Both the position numbers and the translations under genes were made by a program. Positions 52,635-62,859 of a stretch of 64,000 nucleotides of DNA are shown one piece after another. Numbering within the stretch: the stretch's first letter is position 1; every line of letters begins with the position of its first letter. The notes below the pieces were generated by a model. That model was not told the origin of the DNA and searched no databases. It saw only the letters and a list, made by a program, of their open reading frames with translations. Source of the stretch: Paraescarpia echinospica (taxonomy: Eukaryota; Annelida; Polychaeta; Sabellida; Siboglinidae); NCBI GenBank assembly GCA_020002185.1, contig CM034537.1:68782286-68846285 (forward strand), given 5' to 3'.

Positions 52635-53548
52635 ATGACGACGACGATACATTGGGACCAACTGTGCGCTGAATGCCGTCTTCGAACTACGGAGATGCGT
52701 TCTATGTCGTCGATACCTTGGATGCAACTGCGTGACGACTGGCGTGATCTCGAAATGTAAGTACTTTTAGTATTATTATTATTACTATTAATATTATTAT
52801 TAATATTATTCTTTGTTTCATTCGATGGATATCCTATACATATCATACTATAATCATCACAGTGTTCTTCACGTAAACTACCTGTGACGTCTCACCTCTA
52901 TTATTCCTTATGCTTACGTTCGTTATGTGTCACGGTTATCTATATTACCTTTCAGGTCTGCCGGTGCCACCGATGGTGCTACCTGGATTCTGACAGGAAG
53001 TGTCTCCAGTGACTCCAGTATTGAGGATGATACCTGGAGTCTGACAGGAAGTGTTGAGGATTGCACGTGAGTGTTCAACGATTACAACAATATTTTACTA
53101 CCTTATTTATGTGTTCTCTTACCTCGTTTCTCATTCTCTCCAATGTATACACAGTCTTTCTTATCTATGTGTATGCTGATCTCACTTGATCTCTTGTCGT
53201 TTCGACTAGGTATGCGGTGTTTGGTTACCGATCACGTCAGCCGACGTCTCCATTACGTATCATAGTCCGTTGATCTAGCTTGCCCTTTTATCGTATGTCG
53301 ATTCCCTATGCGGTGTCTGGTTACATCACTGGCTTATTCCACCCGGGTGTACTTTGCATAATATAATTCATATATATATACAAAGATTTCATATATGTTT
53401 CAGAGAGGAGGAGTACCGCGACAATCATTCTTTCATATTCTGTCATGTACTACGCGAACTCCTGGCGACACGGACTCCCTTTGACGCGGACCCTGTTCCT
53501 TCCCTGGTGGAGGTTGTCGAAGATTGGGATGCCGAGATCGAACGCTAA
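52635..53548 (+). CDS. Three-exon accessory gene on the opposite strand (125 aa, acidic)
   Basis: Exons are 52635-52756, 52956-53066 and 53404-53548. Splice sites are consensus: GAAAT|GTAAGT with TTACCTTTCAG|G, and GCAC|GTGAGT with TATGTTTCAG|A. Exon lengths 122, 111 and 145 give phase 2 at both joints and a 126-codon frame ending TAA. Exon 1 has WDQLCAECRL and WMQLRDDWRDLE; exon 2 two similar words (TWILTGSV, TWSLTGSV) with acidic Ser-rich linker; exon 3 SFIFCHVLRELLATRTP and VEVVEDWDAEIER. No domain recognised. A TATA box precedes it and AATAAA (53637-53642) follows in the right terminal repeat. It is the only gene running rightward. An alternative acceptor at 53210 would change exon 3. Confidence 0.6.
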
Positions 53549-53616
53549 TATTCAACTGTGCTTTTTGCATGTGTTGTTGACGAACGCACATTATTAAACA
53601 ACTAATCAACTTTCAT

Positions 53617-54063
53617 ATACGCTTGTATCATTCGTCAATAAAATACGTGTGCACTCGTATACTCTTGTGTTTCGTTAGTTCTTTCATACACGCACATTCA
53701 TACACATCCTCTCTACACTCCCCTCACATACACGTACATTCATACACAACTAATACCTCTCTACACTCCTCGTTATCATTATAAACCTAATCAACTTTCA
53801 AACTGTGGTTTTTACAAGTTATTCCCTTAGTACTAATTCTTCATACATACATACATACATCACATGTTTTAAAGTCCGAGTCGCTAGATGGCACTACGGA
53901 CGCTTAGCGCTAGATGGCACTACGGACGCTTAAGTACACTTCTTTCCGCTAGGAGGCGCAGGTCACGTGACTACTCACTTTGCTCAGGGGGGCGGCTTTC
54001 GAAACCTCCCTAATATCGCTTAAACTCCTCAGGATACCCCTCCAAATGTGCTTACATACTACT
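53617..54063 (-). repeat. Polinton right terminal inverted repeat
   Basis: It pairs with 37258-37697. It carries an extra ~25-bp duplication (CGCTAGATGGCACTACGGAC twice, 53880-53930) absent on the left. AATAAA at 53637-53642 faces outward and serves the rightward gene; its mirror at 37672-37677 serves the leftward genes. Confidence 0.93.
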
Positions 54064-54069
54064 CACGTT
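54064..54069. repeat. Polinton target-site duplication, right (CACGTT)
   Basis: Exact copy of the hexamer at 37252-37257. Confidence 0.92.
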
Positions 54070-56140
54070 GTCTTCTGTCAATCAGCCATTTTTCTATTCA
54101 GTTTATTATACCATTTCCTATGCCATGGGCCTTTAGTTTCAGCAGTAATCTTTGATGTAGTACATTGTCGAAAGCTTTTTGAAAATCTAAGTAGACAATA
54201 TCTACTGGTGATCCCTCATCTACCCACTTAGTGATGTCTTCCAAAAAACATAACATATTTGTTAAGCATGACCTCGCTTTAAAAAACCCGTGTTGAGATG
54301 GGTTTATCAAGTTATGTTTAACAAGAAAATCCGCCATGTGATCTTTAATTAGTCTTTCTAATAATTTGCAAATCACTGATGTTAAACTCACTGGTCTATA
54401 GTTCTCTGACTTGTTTCTTGAACCTTTTTTTAAAATAACTGTATAATGTTTGCTTCTTTCCATTCTAAAGGAACCACTCCTTCTTCTAATGACAAATTGA
54501 AAACTGTTGTAAGCGGTACGCTAATTTGTTCTACAATTTCCAATAGTACTTTGGGCGGAATGGTTAAAATCCCCCATAATAATACAGTCCCGTTTGCTTA
54601 CTTCCCTTGTAGCATTTTGTATTTTTTCATTCTCTTCTATGCTTATGTTTGGACTTCGATAAACTAACCCAACTGTTAACGTTGAGTTTCCTGTAACTAT
54701 GTTACATCATACAGCTTCTTCGCAATCTGCTTCTCTTTCTAATTTTATTTCATAAGCCTGGATAGATTATTTAATATATAAAATAACTCCACCCCCTTTC
54801 TTCCTATTTTATCTTTCCTAAACATTACATATCCTGTTAGTCCCAATTCGGCATCTGATATATCGGTGGTGGTCCAGGATTCGGTTATACCTATTATGTG
54901 AGGGTCAATATCTTCTACCATAACGTTTAGTTCATTTCTTTTGTTTACTATGCTCCTTGCGACTGTTCTTTGCTGATTTATTTGTGCTGTCTTTATCTAT
55001 GCCTCCAGTTTCAGGCTTTTCTGTGAGTCCCCCTGCGAATCTAGTTTAAATAGATGCAAACTGTCCCACTGTCAACGGATCGCAGCAGGTTCTCTGAGAA
55101 AACTGCTGCCCCCTTTCCACTAAGATGGAGGCCATCTCTCATGTACATATCTTCCCTCCCAACAAATTATCCCCATACATATGTGCATCCCACCCCCTCT
55201 TCTTCACACATCTGCTCAACTAGTGCGTTGATCGCCATCCTCTTGAAGTTTCTATACGTTGCCCCCCCCCTTCCTCCCATTACTGGCAAAATTCCTGATA
55301 GAATTATCTGTTCAACTCTTGTCTTCTTTAGCTTCCTCACTAACTGTCTATACTTCTGTACTATCCCAGTTATTCCCTCCCTGTCTGCATTATTTGTTCC
55401 TACATGTACCAGTATAGACCCTCCCTTGCCATGTCCCAATACCTTCTCTACCCTGTCAGTCACATGTTCAATCCTAGCCCCCGGTAGACGACGTCCTTCC
55501 TCTCGCTCAGTGTCTTGTCCGTCTTTCTCATAATGCAGTCACCCATAAACACCCTCTCTTTCCGCATTGCCTCCTCAATCACTGCCTTAGAGTAGCTCCT
55601 TCTTCTGTTTGTCTGTCTGGTTGTTGTCTTTTCCTGTCCTCTTCTCTTCTGTCACATTCTCTTCCATTCCATTCTTTCCTGTCGCTTTTTCTCTTGTCAC
55701 CTTTCCTCTTGTCAGCGTCCCTTTTATCGACTTCTCTTCTATCACATTTGCTCTCACTTCCTTTCGTCCCTTCATCTTTCCTCCCATCTCATTTTCTTCT
55801 CTCCTCTCCCATCCCATCTTCCCTCCCTCCTTCTCTACGGTCATTTTCTCCCATGTCACCTTCATGCTTGTCACGTTTTCTGTCGTCGATTTTCAAATTT
55901 CTTCCCCTCCAATCACCTTCCCTCCTCTCAATCTCCTTTCCTCAGTTTTCTTGCCACAGCTATTCTCCTTCAGTCTTGCAGTATTCTCACCTCTCTCCTT
56001 GTCGTCTCTCTCCATTCGACCTCTCTCCTTGCTAATTTCCATCTCCATTCCCTTCACAATATCTGTCAACCTAACTATCTCCTTCTGCAGACACTCTACC
56101 TTCCAACACCCAATAGGTCTTAGGTGATTTACTCCAAACA
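54070..56140 (-). pseudogene. CR1-type LINE, 5' half (ORF1 esterase, endonuclease, RT N-terminus)
   Basis: Read leftward on the minus strand: about 56115-55580 is a charged, coiled-coil-like ORF1 start (ECLQKEIVRLTDIVKG, then Lys/Glu-rich). About 55570-55040 is an SGNH-esterase domain (GDC block, ILVHVGTNNADREG, then a stop after VWG, DGLHLSGKG). About 54960-54590 is the APE-type endonuclease (IIGITESWTTTD, GRKGGGVILYIK, GLVYRSPN, IMGDFNH). From 54570 the text jumps directly into RT (IVEQISVPLTTVFNLSLEEG, NYRPVSLTSVICKLLERLI, VDIVYLDFQKAFD) and stops at the Polinton. The esterase Ser is Cys here (GDC). The other half is 36235-37257. Confidence 0.8.
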
Positions 56141-56221
56141 GCCCAAACTTGAGCTAACGCAGGAGTTGTATGGTGCTTGTTTGTGCGCATGCGTTGTGGG
56201 TAGTTTGTTTGTTTGTTTATT

Positions 56222-58102
56222 TTATAGGCACTTTAGATGATTGGGTGTGGTGAAAGGGAGGTTCATGATCGCTGTTTGAAACGCTATGGGGCATTCTAGT
56301 TCAGTAATCGGTGGTGGAATCATATTCCAGATTCGAACTGCTCGAGGGTAGAAAGAGAACACTGCTGCATTGATGCGGCACCTAGGGGCCACGTAGTGGC
56401 CACGGTTTTTTGACTGTGTTAGTAGACCTGGTGGGGGTGTGATGTTGATTATGTTATTTAATATTTTGTAAAATGTCATGGCTTGTTTGATAATGCGTCG
56501 TCGTTCAAGAGTAGACCATCGAAGGGTGGCTGTTAGGTCTGCTGCGTTTGTTTGGCGTATGTGGTCATTTCTGACAAATCTGGCAGCACAGTGTTGTACT
56601 CTTTCAAGGTGTTTAATTTGGGTGGCAGTGTGTGGGTTCCATATGGAAGAGGTTTTGGTCGGATTAGCATGTTATAGGCTGTTTCTTTTATTTCGGGTTT
56701 GCATGGTCCGAGGGTTCGTTTGATCATGCCTAGGACTTTTGAAGATTTGGAAGCTATGTCAGTGATATGGTTAGCCCAGGTTAGTTTAGAATCTAATTTT
56801 ATTTCAAGATATGTGTGACTAGAGGCGGTAAAGAGTGGTATGCCAAAGAGTGAATATGAATGTAGTCTGGGTTTGGTTTTGTTTGTTATTGGGAGATGCA
56901 CACATTTAGATATGTTAAATTCCATCTGCCATTTATTAGACCATGTTTGGAGTTTGATCAGGTCAGATTTTGATGTGATTTTGCGTTATATAATGCTGTC
57001 GTCTGCAAAGAGACGTACGGAAGATTGGACATTTTCGGTTATGTCGTTTATGTAGAGTAAAAATAGGACAGTTCCTAGGACTGAGCCCTGTGGTACACCA
57101 GATGTAACATTTGTTCTGTCCGACAGGGCTCCATTGATTGAGACTCTCTGTTTGCGATTGGATAGAAACGATTTGATCCAGTTTTGTGTGTTTCCAGTTA
57201 TTCCATAGAAAGCTAATTTGGATAGGAGGCGTTTATGGGGGACTTTGTCGAAATCGAGTAGGATGGCATCTATTTGTGTCTTATTGTCCATAGCAGTCAT
57301 CCAGTCGTGGACTGTCTCGATGAGTTGGGATTCACAAGACAGACTTGATTGGAATCCATGTTGGAAGTGGAGGATGATGTTGTGTTTGTGTAAGTGTTTC
57401 CACATGTTGCTTAGAATGATGTGCTCCATAACTTTGCAGAGGATGCATGTTAACGAAATTGGTCTATAATTAGCAGGGTCTGATTTGTGGCTTTTTTGTG
57501 TATTGGTATTACTAGTGCTTGGAGCCAGTCATCTGGGAGTTTGCAAGTGTTGTATGACTGCTGGAAAATGTGTGTGATGATGGGGGCAATTTCCACTGCA
57601 GTCTCTTTAAGGACTCTGGCTGGGAGTTCGTCGGGGCTTGTAGCTTTATTTTGGTTTAGGTTTTTCAGTTGCTTAATTACTCCGTCTATCCCGATTTCGA
57701 GGGAGGGCATATCGGGATAGATGGATGGAGCTAGTTGGGGGATGGGGTACATTTCTTGAGTAAACACGGAACTAAATTGGTTGTTAAGTGTATTTGCTTT
57801 GTCGTGATAATTTGTGATTGGTTGGTCGTTTGCTTGCAGTGTATGGATGCCAATGCACTGAAAGGTGAAAGGTGAATCCTTCCTCCATGGTTTCTGCCCA
57901 TGACTTCCCACAGCCGGACAATACAAAATCTACCCAGTTGTGGCAGTGATCGCACATCAAGTGTCACTTTGCCTTGACTTACCCTTGCAAGGCGCCATAT
58001 CCCTATCAGAATTTATTTAATAACTTAACTAATTTATTATATAGTAGGTCGCATCGGCGGAAGAATTTTGTCGTTTCGGTGGCATTTTGGGAAAGAAATG
58101 TT
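56222..58102 (-). pseudogene. LINE reverse transcriptase, longer sister of the 33009 fragment
   Basis: On the minus strand: 58102-57730 has the 5' segment shared with 33009 onward; 57926-57450 pre-palm RT; 57429-56986 palm with [40 protein letters not shown] and LFADDS; 56925-56533 thumb (MEFNISKCVHLPI, YLEIKLDSKLTWANHI); and 56479-56222 C-terminal tail (VRIWNMIPPPI). Frames change at 57450, 56980 and 56500. The first break (after IPIHKK) is identical to that in the 33009 copy, so both descend from an already broken source or a direct duplication. The usual F-x-K-A-F-D palm word is shortened to DFDKVPH. Confidence 0.8.
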
Positions 58103-58600
58103 GTCGAATTGATATCGCAGCCATACGTAAATAAGAAAGTAGCATTATAAAATTTCATATTTAGCTAAATATAATAAATTTTGTTATGAAACACAAGCTA
58201 ATTTTGATCATTCGGTGCCGTTGGTTTATGAAAGCTAATTTTGACATAGACTACGTTTTCCCCGGGCACTGCTGGTCAACTGGGCTAGTTGTTCAATAAT
58301 ACATCATCAAACCATATTCTTAAAAAGACCTTTAAATTCGCAAAAATAAGTTATATTGATATTTAGAATGCATTCTTATATTCAACAGATGCCAGCGGTC
58401 ACCTGGGTGCAAAAATTCAAAGAAGATGACAAAGAAGACACATTTTTTTAACTGGTGTAAATAAAAGGGCCATAAAAGTAACGGAGTTCCACGTATAATT
58501 GTTTCATTGTTCTATATTTTTAGAACGGTCTGGGAACGTTAAGAAATTAACTTTCCAAAAAGACATTCTGGTAACGTTATGCTTAACGTTCATAGAACGT
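58103..58600. other. Unassigned AT-rich DNA
   Basis: No coding sequence. Near 58524-58608 the word AACGTTAAG or its inverse recurs several times (GGAACGTTAAG, CTTAACGTTC, GAACGTTAAG). Confidence 0.4.
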
Positions 58601-58975
58601 TAAGAAAACTTTCAGCGTCGGACGGTAGTCGCGCGACGATGAACGACGAGGCGACAACGATCGCCGACCGCCGCCGCCGCCGTATCCGCCCTTGTCGATG
58701 CGACCGATGCTATCGACGACGACCGCGACGTCGGCGAACGCGCTCCAAGGTGGTTCTGCGGCCGCGATTGCCCCTCCCTCGGTAGGGCGGCGTTGGACGC
58801 GATACTCGGGGTGCGTGCGACTGCATAATTGCAACGCGTCGTTCAGCCGTCGATTCCTCTAGCGCCTGATAAAGGAAGGATGCCGTGTCGTCAGACGGCA
58901 GTCGTGCGACGAGGTGACTACTATTGCCGAAGACCCCGCCGACGCCACATCCACCGTTTGTCACGGATTAGCGAG
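58601..58975. other. CpG-rich island, non-coding
   Basis: A sharply GC- and CpG-rich stretch within AT-rich DNA. The word ACGGTAGTCGCGCGACGA (58621) has a related ACGGCAGTCGTGCGACGA (58897), so it contains a diverged repeat about 275 bp apart. Open frames on both strands are Arg-rich and repetitive, typical of translated CpG DNA, not of genes. Confidence 0.4.
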
Positions 58976-60531
58976 GTCTCCGTACACTAGATGGCTCAAT
59001 CTAGTAGGGTTCTTATATATCAAGGTCAACGCATATGAGAAAGAACGGTTATCGTGAACAAGCAACAAAGAACTAGGAAAATTTTATAAACTTTATTACA
59101 AGATATCTTCCTTTTGGTAAATATCTCGATTAACAAAATAAACAGAATAAAGAAATCCCGTAACCAAATCTTAATAGAACATAATAAACATTAACACAGA
59201 AATCTTTCGATTATCAAATTCCACTTCCTTTCAAAGATGGATTATACCGCTATACGACCATACGCTAGGCGCCAAGTGTTATCTAAGAATAATTTTATAA
59301 TATAAATACACAGTATAAGCTAGTCATCGCGGACTCTCATTACAGTAATCTGTTACAACACACACATATATTTATATATACGTGAATACTTCATGGGTAA
59401 TAATACTTCACTTCAAAACCACAGATAACTACTAATCATAATACAGCAAATAATATGTACGTTCAATCAGAAAATTTACACTGGGCTAGTCCCATCTCGA
59501 ATATATACGAACGTTTGTTGAAGTCAACACGCCGAGCTCAGAACACAATTAGAACGATGTATCTCGGCCGCCCGAGTAATGATGTCGGGCAATTGACGAT
59601 TGCCGTTGTACGCCGCGAATTCTCGAGTCGCATCCGACCGATGATCGCACGGTCGCAAACGATTGCGAAGTCAGTTGAATACGTTCAACTGAAAGACGAA
59701 GCCGGGCAGTAGACGCTTACCGCCGGCCGCTACGAATTCGAAAGAGAGGTCTTGTTTTGTCGCAAACGATCGAGAAGTCGGATGAACGGGTTCGCGCGAA
59801 TGACGACGCCTGGCAGAATACGTTTACCGCCAGCCGCTACGAGTAGCATTCGGTCAAGCTTTCTGACGATATCGCTGAGACCGCTGTTCGAGGATGGCCC
59901 GTGCTGGGTGAGCGCGTCGCGATTATTGCTCATCGACGCACATACGTTGGGGCCGACCGGAACGATGTATCAAAGTACTGCTGACGTGGCGGCATGATTT
60001 ATTCGAAGTTCGGGCGAACAGTCACTCTGGATACTGAATATTACACACACACAAAAGCTTGTGAACGTAACCCACGTTAACGATTCCCACCACGCTTTAC
60101 GACTTTCCTTGCCATTCTCTTGGCAGCAGGGCAACCTGTCTAGTTCAACCCTGGATCTGTCCCAGTCCTTCGCCAGCGCCCAGATGGCGAAATGCGTACA
60201 ACAAACGTTTATATAAGCAGACCTAATTACACATCATATGACAGGTTTCCATAATTTCTATTGGCTAATGCAATATACTATTCAAACTAGGCATTGTGGA
60301 ACACCCTCTCTACGATTACAGTGAAACCACCTGCTTGCCTAGAAACACTAGCAACACAATACTACGCTTCACTGAGCGCATCTGCAACCGAGTTGCTGTA
60401 ATTACGTAACTAAGGCGGTTGGTTAACAATATGTCTATCTATTGGCTTGACCTTCCTCATTTATAAAATTTAAACCTCAGGAAGGCAGATTTAAACATCC
60501 AGAAATAGCAGAAATGCTACATTACCCCCCG
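58976..60531 (-). other. Probable 3' LTR region of the Gmr1-like element, boundaries uncertain
   Basis: Directly after the pol stop, the minus strand reads a purine tract AGCGGGGGGTAA and then TGTAGCATTTCTGC, the usual polypurine tract followed by an LTR start (60523). AATAAA on the minus strand at about 59092 could be the LTR polyadenylation signal, suggesting an LTR of about 1.4 kb. A second CpG-rich segment (59500-59900) has a diverged ~100-bp direct repeat around GTCGCAAACGAT (59652, 59758). Without the 5' LTR the edges cannot be fixed. Confidence 0.4.
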
Positions 60532-61455
60532 CTAAGAATCTACTTCCTGAACAAAAGTATTAAGGAAACGATAAGGTTGGATTTTAAGAGCCCATCGCAT
60601 AACGCGATTGTTTGTCAACTTCGCAGTGTTTAGGAATTTCAGGAATCGTTGATCACACTGCACAATGAAACTTCGCCCATATAGGTATAAGTGAAATTTC
60701 TCGAGCCCCCAAACAATTGCCAGACATTCTCTTTCTACTACGGAATATCGCCTTTGCGTGGGATTGAGCTTCTTGCTCGCAAACGCGACTGGGAATAAGT
60801 CTCCGTTATTCTCTTGGAGTAACATTGCTCCGAGTCCGGTATCGGACGCGTCTGTACGTAAGACAAAGGGTCTGTTTACGTCAGGCAATTTGAGGATGGG
60901 CGCCTTACACAGGGCCTGCTTCAGTTGAATGAAGGCCTTATCCGCCTTATCAATCCAACTTACCTTGTTAGGCTGTTTTGCCTTTGTGAGATCTGTCAAC
61001 GGAGCCGCGATTCTGGAATACCCATTAAAAAACTTCCGGTAATATACTGCCAAACCTAGAAAAGACCTCACTTGTTTCTTCGTGGTAGGAATGGGCGCAT
61101 TCCTAATCTTGTTTACCTTGTCTTCCTGGGTATTCACTTCTCCTTGACCTACTTGGTGCCCCAGGAAATCGACGGATTCAAACCCAAGATAACACTTCGA
61201 CGGTTTTATAGTGAGACCCGCTTGTCTCACTCGGACGAACACTGCCCGCAGTGTTGATAAGTGATCGGCCCATGTTGATGTGTGAATCAATACACCGTCA
61301 ACATAATTGGTAACACCACCGAGGCCATCTAAGAGTATGCGCATCATGCGACTGTACGATGCGCCGGTGTTGACTAGACCAAAAGGCATGACGCAGAATT
61401 GGAACAACCCTTGGGGAGTACAAAATGCGGTTTTCTCCTTATCTTCCGGTTCCAT
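60532..61455 (-). pseudogene. Gmr1-like Ty3/gypsy pol, RT and RNase H part
   Basis: A 307-residue frame, continuous in frame with the upstream pol but for one TAG (61465-61467). The RT words are GLFQFCVMPFGLVNTGASYS, DGLGGVTNYVDGVLIHTS, SKCYLGFESVDFLGH and VRSFLGLAVYYRKFF. RNase H follows (FVLRTDASDTGLGAML, YSVVERECLAIVWGLEKFHL, NRVMRWALKIQPY). The catalytic YVDD box reads YVDG (residues 51-54), losing the second Asp, which should abolish polymerisation. In the family RT-RH copies genomic RNA into DNA. This is the last pol domain before the LTR-like region. Confidence 0.85.
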
Positions 61456-61464
61456 CCTTATTTG

Positions 61465-62859
61465 CTAGTAGCCTTTGCAGAAATCTAGTTTGGACAAGTA
61501 CCTATCCTGCCCCACCTCAGCCAATATAGTATCGGGATTTGGCATAGGTTCTGCATCGAATTTAGTAACCTTGTTTAACTGGCGAAAATCTACTACCGGT
61601 CTGTATGTGGAGTCAGATTTACGAATTAGCAACAAAGGCGATGAGTACGGTGAATGAGATGGCTCAATCACGCCCATTTCTCGCATCTTCTCAACCTCCT
61701 GTTTTACCACTCCCAACTTGGCTAATGGAATAGGGTACGGTTTGCATCTCACGGGACTACAGGACGTTACCTCAATGGCATGGAACAAGAGACTAGTTTG
61801 CCACGGAGTGCTCGAAAAGATGGAAGGAAATTCTTCCATTAGCTGTTTCAAGTCTCGTGTCTGATCACGTGATAAACTATCACTCACATGGACGTCCCCA
61901 AGGTTTTCCTTTCTCTCATGAATGGGAAAATCCTCATCAGTCTCACAATCAGGTTGTTCTTCGACAACAGCAGCTAAACCTAGCATCTCCACATTACCTC
62001 TCTCATAGTATTTCTTCATCATGTTGATGTGGAAGAGTTTACGATTATCTCCGATCTTTACCCGATAATCGTTTATCCCCACTCTCTCTATCACCTCATA
62101 TGGACCCTTCCATTGCATGAGCAACTTGTTTGAATCAATAGGAAGAAGGATGAGGGCTTTGTCTCCTACTTCTAGGGTTCTCAACTTGGCCTTTCGATCA
62201 AAGTGTTCCTTATACCGGTCTTGAGAATTCTTAAGATTCTCTCTAGCTAGTTCGCAAGTTGATTCTATCCGATTACGGAGATCCACTACGTACTGGTACG
62301 TTTCTACTAGCTCATAGTCTGGTTTCTCATTCTCCCATAACTCTCTAAGAATCATCATAGGCCCCCTGACTGTCCTTCCATAGAGTAATTCAAAAGAGGA
62401 AAATGTCATGCTCTCCTGGGGTGCTTCGCGGTATGCAAATATGAGAGGTTCCAGATACCGATTCCAGTCTCGTGGACGTTCAGAGCACATCCGCCTTAGC
62501 ATCCGTTTTAAGGTACCGTTCCATTTCTCTACCAATCCATTTGCCATGGGATGGTAAGGAGAAGAGTGGACTTGTTGGATGGAGAGTAACCTAGCTACCT
62601 CGGTCATAATTTTTGACACGAACTGACTGCCATTATCGCTGAGTACTATTTTAGGCAGACCCACCCTTGAGAAAATCTTCAGAAGAGCCTCTGCTATCGT
62701 CTCCGTGTCGATATTCGACACTGCTACCGCTTCTGGGTATCTAGTAGCGAAATCTACAAGGGTTAAGATCCATCGATTACCTCTTTCTGTCACTGGGGTT
62801 ATGGGACCAACCAAATCTATCGCTACCTTTTCAAAGGGCGTGTTTACGATGGGGATCAT
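61465..62859 (-). pseudogene. Gmr1-like Ty3/gypsy pol, integrase followed by RT N-terminus
   Basis: In one 464-residue frame the integrase precedes RT. The integrase core has Asp15 (VAIDLVGPI), Asp75 (IVLSDNGSQF) and Glu111 (GLVEKWNGTLK), exactly D-35-E, then a GPY/F-like KGPYEVIERV (251-260). After an acidic linker comes the RT start: PVRCKPYPIPLAKLGVVKQE (369-388), EKMREMGVIEPSHSPYSSPL, YRPVVDFRQLNKV (419-431) and SKLDFCKGY with the first catalytic Asp459. A TAG ends the frame where a Trp is usual in the family. An upstream TAG (about 62871) separates this frame from the zinc-binding segment. This order (IN before RT) is known for Gmr1-group gypsy elements and resembles copia. Confidence 0.88.

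Larger units (their letters stand above)
37258..54063. mobile_element. Complete Polinton/Maverick element (16,806 bp)
   Basis: Termini AGTAGTATGTAAGC and its reverse complement, 440-447-bp inverted repeats, a perfect CACGTT duplication and the full Polinton gene set (PolB, integrase, packaging ATPase, protease, major and minor capsid) define it. The family self-synthesises through a protein-primed DNA polymerase, integrates with a retroviral-type integrase, and is thought able to form virions. Apart from one gene near the right end, all genes run leftward. The interior is visibly GC-richer than the AT-rich flanks. It interrupts the RT gene of a CR1 LINE. In-frame stops in PolB and NADAR show that it is no longer fully autonomous, although structural genes remain open. 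Confidence 0.96.

Noticed and set aside
37258..54063. UGA reassigned to an amino acid in the element
   Set aside because: The major capsid and penton-side membrane genes end at TGA at the expected family length, so UGA still terminates.
55609..56127. 172-codon plus frame rich in Phe and Ser
   Set aside because: It is the antisense of the Lys/Glu-rich LINE ORF1 segment.
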